From Lachnospiraceae bacterium (GTDB taxonomy: Bacteria > Bacillota > Clostridia > Lachnospirales > Lachnospiraceae), in assembly GCA_024403455.1 (NCBI GenBank), contig JAKSRR010000001.1:1-64000 (forward strand): 64,000 bases of DNA, written 5' to 3'. The translations under genes and the position numbers were made by a program. Shown here piece after piece: positions 18,781 to 27,585 of the stretch (its first letter is position 1; each line of letters starts with the position of its first letter). The notes under the pieces were generated by a model that searched no databases, was not told the origin of the DNA, and worked only from the letters and a program-made list of their open reading frames with translations.

Positions 18781-21174
18781 TTATACTTCGGTTAACGCTT
18801 TATCTTCCACATATTTCTTGATGTTGGAAGCATTGGCATACTTCTTTACATCCTCTCCATTCACTACTACCAGCGTAGGAGCCTGACGAACCTTATACTT
18901 TAATGCAAGTTCTGCATTTTCTTCAGCATCAATCGGAATATAGGTAGTTCCGCTCAAATACTGTTTTGCTAACTTACAGTTCGGACAGGTCTTTGTTGTG
19001 AAGAGATATCTAATCTCTGCAGGTGCCTCAAATACTGCACCGCCATCTTCCTCATCAATATCCGATAAAGTCAGTACTGTACTTACAGATCGTTTCATAG
19101 AAGAATTTGCAATATCATATTCCGTACGATTCTTGTACTCCTGGAGTTTTCCATCATTCCAGTTCTGTACAGGACGATAGTATCCAGTGATACGACTATA
19201 AATCTCTGTCTTCGCTTTGCAATGAGGACATTCCTTCACTTCTCCCGCTAAATATCCGTGGGTCTGGCAAATGGAATAGGTAGGACTCATTGTATAATAC
19301 GGCAGTTTATAGTTCTCTGCAATCTTTCTTACCAAGTTCGCCGCTGCCTTCCAGTCAGGAAGTTTCTCACCCAAGAATGCATGGAACACGGTTCCAGAAG
19401 TATACAGCGTCTGCAATTCATCCTGAATATCTAGCGCATCAAAAATATCTGTGGTGAAATCAACTGGCAAATGAGAAGAGTTCGTATAATAAGGAGCATC
19501 TCCAAGCTTTCCTGCGGTCTTAATAGAGGGCCACTTTTTCTTATCATGCTTTGCCAAACGATAGGTCGTAGACTCTGCCGGGGTTGCCTCTAAGTTATAA
19601 AGATCGCCATACTGCTCCTGATAATCAGAAAGCCTATCACGCATATGATTCAATACTTCCTTCGTGAAATCCTGCGTTTTCTGATCTGTCATATCAGCGC
19701 GAAGCCAGTTTGCATTTAATCCAACTTCATTCATACCCAAAAGACCAATGGTTGAGAAGTGATTGTTGAAGGTACCAAGATAACGCTTGGTATAAGGATA
19801 TAAGCCTTCTTCTAACAATTTGGTAATAACGCCACGCTTAATCTTCAAACTTCTTGCCGCGATATCCATCATATGATCAAGTCTCTTATAGAAATCCGAC
19901 TTATTTGCAGACAAGTAAGCAATTCTAGGCATGTTGATGGTTACAACACCCACAGAGCCTGTAGACTCTCCAGAGCCAAAGAAACCACCCGTCTTCTTGC
20001 GCAGTTCTCTTAAATCCAAACGAAGTCTACAGCACATGGAACGAACATCGGAAGGTTCCATATCAGAATTAATATAGTTGGAGAAGTAAGGAGTACCATA
20101 CTTCGCTGTCATTTCAAATAACAATCTATTATTCTCGGTATCGGACCAATCAAAATCTCTGGTAATGGAATAGGTGGGAATCGGATACTGGAAGCCTCGA
20201 CCATTGGCATCGCCTTCAATCATGGTTTCGATGAATGCCTTGTTCACCATATCCATTTCTTTCTTGCAATCCTTATACTTAAAATCCATCTCCTTGCCAC
20301 CAACAATAGCAGGGAGTTCTGCAAGGTCACCAGGTACAGTCCAATCTAAAGTAATATTTGAGAAGGGTGCCTGGGTTCCCCAACGAGAAGGGGTATTCAC
20401 ACCATAGATAAATGCCTCAATACACTTCTTTACTTCTGCATAGGAGAGATTATCAACCTTTACAAAAGGTGCTAAATAGGTATCGAAGGAAGAGAATGCC
20501 TGCGCACCAGCCCATTCATTCTGCATAATACCAAGGAAATTCACCATCTGATTACAAAGCACAGAAAGGTGCGCTGCAGGTGCAGAAGTAATCTTCCCTG
20601 TAATTCCGCCAAGGCCTTCCTTAATCAGCTGTTTTAAGCTCCAACCGGCACAGTATCCGGTTAGCATAGATAAATCGTGAATATGAATATCTGCATTTCT
20701 ATGAGCTTCTGCAATTTCCTCATCGTAAATCTCAGAAAGCCAGTAATTTGCAGTAACTGCACCAGAGTTAGAGAGAATCAAACCACCTACAGAATAGGTA
20801 ACTGTGGAATTTTCCTTAACACGCCAATCTTCTACCTTAACATAGCTATTTACAACGTCCTTGTAATCTAAGATGGTAGACTTCATAGTACGCATCTTCT
20901 CACGCTGCTTTCTATACAGAATATAAGCCTTCGCTACTTCTACATAGCCTGCCTGCTCCAGAACTTTTTCTACGCTATCCTGGATTTCTTCTACGTGAAT
21001 GGCACCATCTTTAATTTTTGACTGAAAATCTGCACTAACGCGAAGGCTTAAAAGATCCAGAATATCGTTGTTATACTGCTGGTCCGTTGCTTCAAAGGCC
21101 TTTGCAATGGCATCATTGATTTTCGTAAGTGTGAAGTCTGCTTTTTCCCCGTCTCTCTTGATTACGCTAAACAT
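18781..21174 (-). CDS. nrdD: Anaerobic (class III) ribonucleoside-triphosphate reductase with fused C-terminal redoxin domain
   Basis: 797 aa. An N-terminal ATP-cone (3-95) is followed by the ten-stranded barrel with active-site Cys175 (GYCAGWSL), a zinc site (CQTHGYL...CPHCKAK) and the glycyl-radical segment YSRITGYYRP with Gly664. From about 720 a thioredoxin/glutaredoxin-fold domain is fused (CPNC at 730-733, cis-Pro in QAPTLVVV). Class III enzymes make dNTPs without oxygen and normally use formate, or in the NrdD2/NrdD3 groups a redoxin, as reductant. The built-in CxxC domain suggests a redoxin-dependent type. The activase gene nrdG is not adjacent. The promoter carries NrdR and DnaA boxes. 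Confidence 0.93.
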   Translation of the reverse strand: MFSVIKRDGEKADFTLTKINDAIAKAFEATDQQYNNDILDLLSLRVSADFQSKIKDGAIHVEEIQDSVEKVLEQAGYVEVAKAYILYRKQREKMRTMKSTILDYKDVVNSYVKVEDWRVKENSTVTYSVGGLILSNSGAVTANYWLSEIYDEEIAEAHRNADIHIHDLSMLTGYCAGWSLKQLIKEGLGGITGKITSAPAAHLSVLCNQMVNFLGIMQNEWAGAQAFSSFDTYLAPFVKVDNLSYAEVKKCIEAFIYGVNTPSRWGTQAPFSNITLDWTVPGDLAELPAIVGGKEMDFKYKDCKKEMDMVNKAFIETMIEGDANGRGFQYPIPTYSITRDFDWSDTENNRLLFEMTAKYGTPYFSNYINSDMEPSDVRSMCCRLRLDLRELRKKTGGFFGSGESTGSVGVVTINMPRIAYLSANKSDFYKRLDHMMDIAARSLKIKRGVITKLLEEGLYPYTKRYLGTFNNHFSTIGLLGMNEVGLNANWLRADMTDQKTQDFTKEVLNHMRDRLSDYQEQYGDLYNLEATPAESTTYRLAKHDKKKWPSIKTAGKLGDAPYYTNSSHLPVDFTTDIFDALDIQDELQTLYTSGTVFHAFLGEKLPDWKAAANLVRKIAENYKLPYYTMSPTYSICQTHGYLAGEVKECPHCKAKTEIYSRITGYYRPVQNWNDGKLQEYKNRTEYDIANSSMKRSVSTVLTLSDIDEEDGGAVFEAPAEIRYLFTTKTCPNCKLAKQYLSGTTYIPIDAEENAELALKYKVRQAPTLVVVNGEDVKKYANASNIKKYVEDKALTEV

Positions 21175-21265
21175 TTTCTTTCTCCCATTGATTCTGCAGG
21201 ATATTCCTATATATGGTGGTTTATAGACATTATGTAAACTATATCTACACCATCACATAGAGATA

Positions 21266-21294
21266 ATTCTAGCAAAGCCCTTCTTTCTAGTCAA
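21266..21294 (-). promoter_or_regulatory. Sigma-A promoter of nrdD
   Basis: TTGACT (21289-21294), exactly 17 bp, TAGAAT (21266-21271) on the minus strand. The predicted start near 21259 gives a leader of about 85 nt ahead of the GGGAG ribosome binding site. Confidence 0.7.
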
Positions 21295-21300
21295 CGAAAT

Positions 21301-21348
21301 ATCGCATATTATGTAATCCACACATTATCCACACACTATATATTGTGT
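21301..21348. promoter_or_regulatory. Pair of NrdR boxes upstream of nrdD
   Basis: Positions 21333-21348 read ACACTATATATTGTGT, a near-perfect NrdR box. A weaker copy (A....ATAT..TGT) at 21301-21316 lies exactly 32 bp away. Paired boxes about three helical turns apart are the known NrdR arrangement. They sit just upstream of the -35 element. Confidence 0.75.
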
Positions 21349-21358
21349 CTGTGGATAA
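21314..21358. promoter_or_regulatory. Three DnaA boxes overlapping the NrdR site
   Basis: Two perfect TTATCCACA boxes face each other (21325-21333 on plus, 21350-21358 on minus) around the strong NrdR box, plus an 8/9 match TAATCCACA at 21314-21322. Ribonucleotide reductase promoters with DnaA sites are known in other bacteria (E. coli nrdAB). Confidence 0.6.
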
Positions 21359-21406
21359 CTCACAAAGAATCCCCTATTTACAACCTTTGAACCATTTATT
21401 AAATCT

Positions 21407-21437
21407 AAAAAAGAGGTTCACATAACATGAACCTCTT
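21407..21437 (-). terminator. Terminator after the TPR lipoprotein gene
   Basis: 10-bp stem AAGAGGTTCA / TGAACCTCTT with a 7-nt loop, followed on the minus strand by a T7 run. It lies about 100 bp downstream of the lipoprotein stop and directly before the nrdD control region. Confidence 0.9.
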
Positions 21438-21538
21438 GAAAATTTCTATGTTTTGCATAGTATCCTATATTAATTTTGTGTAATCTGCCAACAATCCTTC
21501 CAATGCATTGTTTACAGGCACTCTACGTTAGCACCATC

Positions 21539-22591
21539 CTATCTCGTCACTAAAAAGCACCATTCTTTTCCAATTTCTTCTGAAGTCGGATAAACAAGCA
21601 AATATTCTTCCAAACGCTCTCTCGCTGCTTTATAATCGTGCAAATATTCATAGCACACAATCTCATTAATCTTCAGTGTCTGCATGCAGGTATTATTTTC
21701 CAAAATCAGCTGTCCATTCTGAAATGCCTTCAGGGCATTGGCATAATCTCCCTGCTTTGCATAGCAGAGACCAATCTGATTGTACATAGTGGGATCTTTT
21801 ACTTCACTGACATATCCCTCATACACAGAAACTGCATGAGAGAAATTTCCAGTCTTCTCATAGCAGTCCCCCAACATGGTAATCATCTCCGCACTAGAAC
21901 CCTGGGCACCCTTTCTTGCCAGTTCCAGGAAATTGATTGCTGTATTATAGTCTCCCTGGTAGTAGCGCACTCTACCCTTATCATAATCCGTTACGTTCTT
22001 GTCATTGGAGGCCATAGCCACCTTATTCATATATTCCTGCGCTCTATCCACATAACCGCATTTACTCATTGCAGCATAGGCATCCAGACACAGCGAATAA
22101 TCCTTCGGTTTTAGTGCAATTGCGGCATCAAAATCTGCTGCAGCGCCTTCCACGTCCGCCATATAGAGCTTCATCGTGCCGCGCATAAAGAATGCCGTCT
22201 CGTCTTTCGTCTTTAGCTGGATGATAGAATCATACACGGCTACCGCATCTTCATACTCACCCAACTTGTAGTAGCAGACAGCCATATAATAATTGATATC
22301 GTATTCTAAATCTGATGGCGATAAATCAGCATAGGATAGTGCCGTTTTAAACGCCTTCACTGCGGCAGCGTAATCCTGCTGCCCCATATACATCAGTCCT
22401 TTTCCCCTATAAACAAGTTCCTCGTCTTCCCCGCTATTTAGCGCTTCCGAAAAAGCCCTATCTGCCGAAGCAAAATCTTCCTGCATCATAGCTGTCATTC
22501 CTGCATCCGTATGTTCCGTGGAAACTTTTCCACAGGCAACAAGGGATAGTGATAATAATGCTACTGTAGTTAATAGAGTCTTTCGTTTCAT
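21539..22591 (-). CDS. TPR-repeat lipoprotein
   Basis: 350 aa from the ATG at 22591, chosen because AAGGA stands 7 nt ahead of it; an earlier in-frame ATG lacks a site and would spoil the signal peptide. MKRKTLLTTVALLSLSLVAC is a lipoprotein signal with the lipobox LVAC, so the protein is lipid-anchored outside the membrane. The rest is about eight TPR units (repeats such as YYKLGEYEDAVAVYDSII). TPR lipoproteins scaffold envelope complexes; no partner is suggested by the neighbours. Confidence 0.85.
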   Translation of the reverse strand: MKRKTLLTTVALLSLSLVACGKVSTEHTDAGMTAMMQEDFASADRAFSEALNSGEDEELVYRGKGLMYMGQQDYAAAVKAFKTALSYADLSPSDLEYDINYYMAVCYYKLGEYEDAVAVYDSIIQLKTKDETAFFMRGTMKLYMADVEGAAADFDAAIALKPKDYSLCLDAYAAMSKCGYVDRAQEYMNKVAMASNDKNVTDYDKGRVRYYQGDYNTAINFLELARKGAQGSSAEMITMLGDCYEKTGNFSHAVSVYEGYVSEVKDPTMYNQIGLCYAKQGDYANALKAFQNGQLILENNTCMQTLKINEIVCYEYLHDYKAARERLEEYLLVYPTSEEIGKEWCFLVTR

Positions 22592-22660
22592 AAACAGGTC
22601 CTTTATTACACAATTAAAGAGCAAACTTATGTAAACATTATACTACAAATAAAACAATAA

Positions 22661-22687
22661 AAAAACTTCCAGAAAACCTGGAAGTTA
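22661..22687 (-). terminator. Terminator of the tRNA cluster
   Basis: AACTTCCAG-gttttc-CTGGAAGTT stem followed by T7 on the minus strand, just after the last tRNA. Confidence 0.9.
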
Positions 22688-22697
22688 AAATCATGAA

Positions 22698-22769
22698 CTG
22701 GGCTAGCTGGATTCGAACCAGCGAGTGCAGGGATCAAAACCCTGTGCCTTACCGCTTGGCGATAGCCCA
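22698..22769 (-). tRNA. tRNA-Gln(TTG)
   Basis: 72 nt. The acceptor stem is TGGGCTA/TAGCCCA with discriminator G, the T-loop GGTTCGAATCC is clear, and the anticodon loop TTTTGAT gives UUG. CCA is not encoded. Confidence 0.96.
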
Positions 22770-22773
22770 TTAG

Positions 22774-22848
22774 GGTGGGTAGAGGGATTCGAACCCTCGG
22801 CCTCCAGAACCACAATCTGGCGCGCTAACCAACTGCGCTATACCCACC
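22774..22848 (-). tRNA. tRNA-His(GTG)
   Basis: The acceptor is GTGGGTA/TACCCAC, with the extra 5' G(-1) opposite C73 that is typical of tRNA-His. Anticodon loop TTGTGGT gives GUG. It lies 4 bp from tRNA-Gln in the same transcript. Confidence 0.96.
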
Positions 22849-22912
22849 ATCATAGTGAATTGCCTCTATACGGCTGGAGCTATCCTTAAATCCTTGCATC
22901 AATCGATGCGAA

Positions 22913-22986
<74 letters not shown>

Positions 22987-22995
22987 ATATCCATA

Positions 22996-23043
22996 TAATA
23001 CCACTTGCACCGGTCACTTTTCGCCCGACGCAAGTGGTATTAT
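22996..23043. other. Perfect hairpin in the tRNA leader
   Basis: 14-bp inverted repeat ATAATACCACTTGC / GCAAGTGGTATTAT around a 20-nt loop. It overlaps the promoter -10 on one arm and lies between promoter and tRNA-Arg, so it would head the primary transcript. It may also end transcription from the upstream gene. Confidence 0.6.
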
Positions 23044-23068
23044 AGCAAAAAACGAAATCGAATGTCAA
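23039..23068 (-). promoter_or_regulatory. Strong sigma-A promoter of the tRNA cluster
   Basis: Consensus TTGACA (23063-23068), 18-bp spacer, consensus TATAAT (23039-23044). It sits immediately past the stop codon of the upstream gene. Confidence 0.85.
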
Positions 23069-23070
23069 GC

Positions 23071-26058
23071 CTATCTTATTGCATAATTTCCAGAACTTGT
23101 TTTCACAAAACGTTCCATTTTCTTTTTCGCAAGAAGACCCTGCTGTCCGCCAATGCTCATCGCCTTGGTGAAGTAGTTCATTGCTCTGTTGCAATCCTGC
23201 TTAACGGCGCGTCCTTCCATATAGAAGCATCCAAGAACATAGTTTGCTCCATCCTCGCCTGCCTGTAAAGCCTGCGTTGCATACTGGAAGCCCTCATCCT
23301 GCATCTCCTTAGTCGTAATAATGCCATACTCCTTATCAGGATCAGAGAGACACATACTAAGTCTGAGCATTACATAACGATCGCCAGGTGTCTTCTCCAA
23401 GAGCTTCTTATAGCTTGCAATCGCAGCGGTAGCATTCTTCTTCGTACCAATACCGAAGTCATAGCAAAGGCCAAGATTACGAAGACCATTGACACTTCCT
23501 GCATCCGCGGACTTCTGGTTCCATTCAAAGCCAAGCTTACCATCCTTACGAATACCATCACCATACATATAAGCTTTGCCTACCGTAGCCATTGCTTCCG
23601 GGTCACCAAGTTCTGCACTCTGCTGATAGTACTCAAGAGCTCTAGGAAGATTACGTTCTACGCCAATACCATCTCTGTACAGTTTTGCCATAACAGAGAA
23701 AGCTTTTCTCTTTTCAACAGTATCTTCTTCTCCTAATGCCGCTACCATTGCCTCCATGCGCTTTACTAACACGCCAGGTTCTCTGGAAATACCGGTTCTG
23801 TTTCGGAGATTCCAATCCATCTGATAAATTGCTGCTTTTGCTCTTCCCGACTCAGCCGCCTCATTAAGATAAGGTTCTGCCATCTTATAGGCTTTCTCTT
23901 TGTAATAGATAATACCAAGATATTCTTTCATGGAAAGTGCTGGCTTATCAAGGTCTGATAAATCCATATCGGGATCAGCCACTAACTCCAGTTCTGTCTT
24001 TGCCGCTAATGCAGCTTCCATCTCACTTCTTGCAGCTAATGGATCACCCTTTGCCTTCGCAAGTGCCGCTTCGGCAGACTTACGAACATTTTCATGCATG
24101 TCCATAAGTTTCTTTCTTCTTGCTTCTTCCCTCTTACGCTTTTCTTCTGCAATGCGTGCCTTATCTTTCTCAGCCTGCACAATTGCTTTAGCAATACCAT
24201 CCTCTGCTGCGCGTAATTCCTCTTCAGCCTCGCCCACTACCTTCTTTGCATCTGCAATCTTTTCATCTTCCTGTGCCTTAGTCTTCTCGATAGCAGCCTT
24301 TGCTTCCTCAATGCGAGTCACACGCTCTTCTTTCTTCTCTTCAACGTTTTTCTCTGCTTCAGCAATTTGCTCTTTACCAGTCTGAATAACATTCTCTACA
24401 TGCTGCTTAGCATCTTCAAGTCTTTGCTGACCTTTCTCCGCAACCTGTGCAACGTTTTGCTCTGCCTCAGCAACCTTTTTCTCTCCGCATTCCTGCACAA
24501 CAAGAATATTGGCTTTGGCATCCTCCACACGCTTCACATTGGCCGCTTTGGTATCTTCTATAGCCTTTTCAGCCTCTTCCACTTTTCTTCTAGCTTCATC
24601 TAAAGCTGCCTCTGCTCTTGCAAGTTCCACATCGCCAGCTTCCTTGGCAGTCTCTACAGCAGCTTCTGCCGCCTTCACATCTTCCGAAGCAGTTTGCTTC
24701 GCCACTTCAACAGCAGCCTTCGCTTCTTCTTCCTCTTTCTGTGCAAGTTCCTGTGCAGCATCTACTGCTTCTTTCGCTTTTTTCTCATCTGTTTCTGCAA
24801 CTAACTTCACTTCAACCACGCGGTTCTCTGCCTCTTTGATTGCCTCATCAGCCTTTGCCTCTACAGACTTTGCCTCTTCCTCAGATGCTTTTACGGCTTC
24901 ACGTGCCGCATTCTTTACTTCTTCCAATGCAGCAAGCGCATTTTTCTTCTTTTCTTCCTTTTCAGCCGCTACAGCCTCTGCTTCTCGTACCTGCGCATCC
25001 GGATCTTCCTCTTCGCTTTCCACATGAGATAACGGAGATGCTGTTGCTGGAACTTTAATATCTAAGGAAGTCCTCTTCGTGATAAACGCTCCCTTTTCCA
25101 CTACCGGAGCCGCTTCTTTCACAGCATCTGCAGCTGGAGCCATTTCCTGTTCTTCTACAACAGGAGCAACTTCCTCTTTCTCAATTGGCTTAATCTCTTC
25201 TTGAGAAGCAATCTCTGCTTTTACAGATACCTTCTCCACGGTATCCTTCTCCTCTGTAACAACCGATGCACTTTTATCTTTCTTCTCTTCAGAGTTACCG
25301 CCTCTTCTGGAGAACGCATTTAATGCTGTCGCGGGGAGTTTAATAAAAGGTGCAAATTTACGCTTCTTAGGTTCAGGGCTTGCCTGCTCTTCTACTACTT
25401 CTTTCACTTCTTCCTTCATAGTCATAGCAGCATCTTCAGAAACAACAGGCGTCTGCTCTGCTTCCACAGGCTGCTCCATCTTTGTCTCTTCCTGCGTACA
25501 TTCTTCTTTAGCCGGTTCTTCTTCGACTTCCTCTTTCACCAGTTCTACCACCGGTTCTTCCACTTCCGGCGATTCTTCTACCGCATCACTTTGCAGCATT
25601 TTTTCAATCTCTCCTCTGCCAGGCAGTGGAACGGTTTCCTCAAGGGTGGGATCCTCCGCTGTAGCACTTCTTCTTGCAGGAATTCTTTCCATCGGAACAT
25701 CAGATAAGTCATCCTTTTCATAAGAAAAAGAAGCATTATCCATCTGCTCAGCAGTAACTTCCATCGTTTCCATAGGAATCTCATCCTTCTTCAGGAAATC
25801 TAATTCTAAATTATCAGGGGATTCATTTTTCTTTTCATCTAAGAAAGAAAGGGAGATGCTTGCCTGAACCGTTTTACCGCAAGAAGTGCAGAATGCTGCA
25901 CCAGGCTCTATTTCGGCACTGCAATAGTTACAGTACTTTGTTGCCTTTTCTTCAACAAATGGAACACCGTTATCTTCCGAAAAACTGCTACTACCACAGT
26001 TCGTACAGAAACGATCATTCTTTCCGATTTTGCATCCACATTTTGCGCAAACCTTCAT
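23071..26058 (-). CDS. Double zinc-ribbon, long coiled-coil, Sel1-repeat protein
   Basis: 995 aa from the ATG at 26058 (GAGGGG site); an in-frame GTG three codons earlier is less likely. Two zinc ribbons lie in the first 65 residues (CAKCG/CTNCG and CNYCS/CTSCG). A Glu/Val/Pro-rich spacer runs to about 340, then an Ala/Glu/Lys heptad-rich coiled coil of about 300 residues (to about 665), and finally Sel1-like TPR repeats (about 730-990: YRDGIGVERNLPRALEYYQQ, YMYGDGIRKDGKLGFEWNQK). No signal or membrane helix is visible, so it is probably cytoplasmic. The coiled coil would form a rod of about 40 nm separating ribbon and repeat ends. It resembles an adaptor or scaffold; no specific function is recognised. 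Confidence 0.75.
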   Translation of the reverse strand: MKVCAKCGCKIGKNDRFCTNCGSSSFSEDNGVPFVEEKATKYCNYCSAEIEPGAAFCTSCGKTVQASISLSFLDEKKNESPDNLELDFLKKDEIPMETMEVTAEQMDNASFSYEKDDLSDVPMERIPARRSATAEDPTLEETVPLPGRGEIEKMLQSDAVEESPEVEEPVVELVKEEVEEEPAKEECTQEETKMEQPVEAEQTPVVSEDAAMTMKEEVKEVVEEQASPEPKKRKFAPFIKLPATALNAFSRRGGNSEEKKDKSASVVTEEKDTVEKVSVKAEIASQEEIKPIEKEEVAPVVEEQEMAPAADAVKEAAPVVEKGAFITKRTSLDIKVPATASPLSHVESEEEDPDAQVREAEAVAAEKEEKKKNALAALEEVKNAAREAVKASEEEAKSVEAKADEAIKEAENRVVEVKLVAETDEKKAKEAVDAAQELAQKEEEEAKAAVEVAKQTASEDVKAAEAAVETAKEAGDVELARAEAALDEARRKVEEAEKAIEDTKAANVKRVEDAKANILVVQECGEKKVAEAEQNVAQVAEKGQQRLEDAKQHVENVIQTGKEQIAEAEKNVEEKKEERVTRIEEAKAAIEKTKAQEDEKIADAKKVVGEAEEELRAAEDGIAKAIVQAEKDKARIAEEKRKREEARRKKLMDMHENVRKSAEAALAKAKGDPLAARSEMEAALAAKTELELVADPDMDLSDLDKPALSMKEYLGIIYYKEKAYKMAEPYLNEAAESGRAKAAIYQMDWNLRNRTGISREPGVLVKRMEAMVAALGEEDTVEKRKAFSVMAKLYRDGIGVERNLPRALEYYQQSAELGDPEAMATVGKAYMYGDGIRKDGKLGFEWNQKSADAGSVNGLRNLGLCYDFGIGTKKNATAAIASYKKLLEKTPGDRYVMLRLSMCLSDPDKEYGIITTKEMQDEGFQYATQALQAGEDGANYVLGCFYMEGRAVKQDCNRAMNYFTKAMSIGGQQGLLAKKKMERFVKTSSGNYAIR

Positions 26059-26086
26059 AGCACACACCCCTCATACAAAATATAAT

Positions 26087-26118
26087 CAAAAAACAGGATG
26101 AGCAAACACTGCTCACCC
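26087..26118 (-). terminator. Terminator after the SH3/3D protein gene
   Basis: GGGTGAGCA / TGCTCATCC stem with 5-nt loop (one mismatch) followed by TGT6 on the minus strand, about 115 bp past the stop codon. Confidence 0.8.
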
Positions 26119-26231
26119 TATTTATTATAAATGACCTATGCACTAAAAACAACTTTTTTCAGTGTTTTTTTAGTTGGTTTACATAACAGAAACACCCATT
26201 TAGAGCACTTTTTCATCACATTGCACAATAA

Positions 26232-27383
26232 TTATGGCATTATCCATACATTTAGCGTTCTACGTCCAAAACAGATAGCCGCCTGGTGTGATGCAAAGTA
26301 AACATCCAATCTATTTCCTCGAATTGCTCCACCGGTGTCCTCTGCTACAAACTCACCATACCCTTCAATATACACGTGGGTTCCATAAGGAATCACTCTT
26401 GGATCAACAGCAATGGTTCTTCCCTGAGTCGGAACGGTACCTGTTGCCGTATGAGACTCACGTCCTGTCACTTCTGGACTATAGATTCCACAGCACTGTC
26501 TGCAAGAACAATACGCTGTACATACAAATGACATGGGCGCTACTCCCAGGAATTCTACTGGTGTCGGAACACTGCCATTTAGCTCTCGTCCAGTCGGAAT
26601 GGATGGCGCTATCGTAACAGTTGTTGCCAGGGTCATCTCATCCTCACTTGTCTGCATCTGTGGAAGCGAATCGTGCTCCTGTTTTACTGGAATAACTTCC
26701 TCTGCCACCTGCGGTACCGGAACAACCTCTGGCACACTCTCCGGTACAACATTCGTTACAACCACCGGATTCTTAGGGACCTGCTGTTCCTTCTGCTGCG
26801 AGCGTACGGGACGTTCTTCATCTAATGCTTTCGCGAAAATATACCCTTCAACGCCCTTATAGCGGACATGGTAAAATCCATTTTCCCCTGCATCAATGAA
26901 TTGTACTTCCTTGCCTGCAGGCACTACTAAAATCGCTTCCGAAACCGCATTTGGCTCTTCCCTTAAATAAAGCCCCGTTAATGTTTTCACATTTCCAGTA
27001 CGAATCGTTCTTTCCGAAGGTTCCACCGCAGCAAATACTACACTCTTTTCTGCCGTTGCCTGCGCCGCATTATCCTTCTGTGATATACATCCTTCATATA
27101 TGTATCCTTTTACATCACTGAAGCTAATTAAGCAGTATCCATTGACATCCTCTGACAGAAGAGAGACAACACTTCCCTCCTGTGCCACAGCCAACACATC
27201 ACTGTCTGCGGAAGGACTCGTTCGCACGTTGGCAGTACGAAGCACTTCACATGTAATCACATTTCCTGCCTGAGCATTTGCTGGTTTCATGTTTCCAAAA
27301 CTAAGCCCCAGCATCACGCCTACGGAAAGAGCAGCAATAGCTCGCTTCCCAGTCAGGCCAACTTTCTTTTTCATAATCTTCAT
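26232..27383 (-). CDS. Secreted SH3b-repeat and 3D-domain cell-wall protein
   Basis: 383 aa. The N-terminal signal region (AIAALSVGVMLGLSFGN) is followed by two bacterial SH3 repeats (about 45-105 and 125-185; ANVRTSPSADSDVLA, GLYLREEPNAVSEAILV), a Pro/Val/Glu-rich linker, and a 3D domain (about 280-383; CTAYCSC, AVDPRVIPYGTHVYIEGYG, AEDTGGAIRGNRLDVYF). The three conserved Asp residues of the 3D fold, seen also in MltA-like lytic transglycosylases and in resuscitation-factor homologues (YocH, YabE), are present. It probably cleaves or remodels peptidoglycan. Expression is from a TTGACA/TAAAAT promoter next to a long palindrome. Confidence 0.88.
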   Translation of the reverse strand: MKIMKKKVGLTGKRAIAALSVGVMLGLSFGNMKPANAQAGNVITCEVLRTANVRTSPSADSDVLAVAQEGSVVSLLSEDVNGYCLISFSDVKGYIYEGCISQKDNAAQATAEKSVVFAAVEPSERTIRTGNVKTLTGLYLREEPNAVSEAILVVPAGKEVQFIDAGENGFYHVRYKGVEGYIFAKALDEERPVRSQQKEQQVPKNPVVVTNVVPESVPEVVPVPQVAEEVIPVKQEHDSLPQMQTSEDEMTLATTVTIAPSIPTGRELNGSVPTPVEFLGVAPMSFVCTAYCSCRQCCGIYSPEVTGRESHTATGTVPTQGRTIAVDPRVIPYGTHVYIEGYGEFVAEDTGGAIRGNRLDVYFASHQAAICFGRRTLNVWIMP

Positions 27384-27430
27384 TCCTCAATCATTTCATT
27401 TATTACATAATTATTACAAAATCATAATAT

Positions 27431-27458
27431 ATTTTACACAGATATATTATTTTGTCAA
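27431..27458 (-). promoter_or_regulatory. Sigma-A promoter of the SH3/3D gene
   Basis: TTGACA (27453-27458), 16 bp, TAAAAT (27431-27436) on the minus strand, 48 bp upstream of the start codon. Confidence 0.7.
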
Positions 27459-27459
27459 C

Positions 27460-27492
27460 ATTTCATGTAATTATAATTACATTCATGAAATT
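27460..27492. promoter_or_regulatory. Long palindromic operator candidate upstream of the SH3/3D promoter
   Basis: The core TGTAATTATAATTACA is a perfect 16-bp palindrome. With a one-base bulge it extends outward through TTTCATG / CATGAAA to about 32 bp. It abuts the upstream side of the -35 element, the usual place for an activator or dimeric repressor. Confidence 0.5.
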
Positions 27493-27535
27493 CGTCCGTC
27501 ATAGAATAAAGATTCCAATGCAAGAATTGCTAAAA

Positions 27536-27565
27536 ACAAAAAAGAGCTGGTTTACACCAGCTCTT
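27536..27565 (-). terminator. Terminator of the HPr-like gene
   Basis: AAGAGCTGG-tgtaaa-CCAGCTCTT followed by T-rich sequence on the minus strand, 20 bp past the stop codon. Confidence 0.9.
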
Positions 27566-27585
27566 ATAACCCACTCAACATTATA

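Noticed and set aside
21314-21358. Replication origin (cluster of DnaA boxes)
   Set aside because: Only three boxes, no dnaA/dnaN/rpmH genes and no AT-rich unwinding repeats; their position in the nrdD promoter explains them better.
24509-25027. 172-codon plus-strand open frame rich in Ala/Ser
   Set aside because: Antisense shadow of the Ala/Glu-rich coiled coil of the 995-aa protein.
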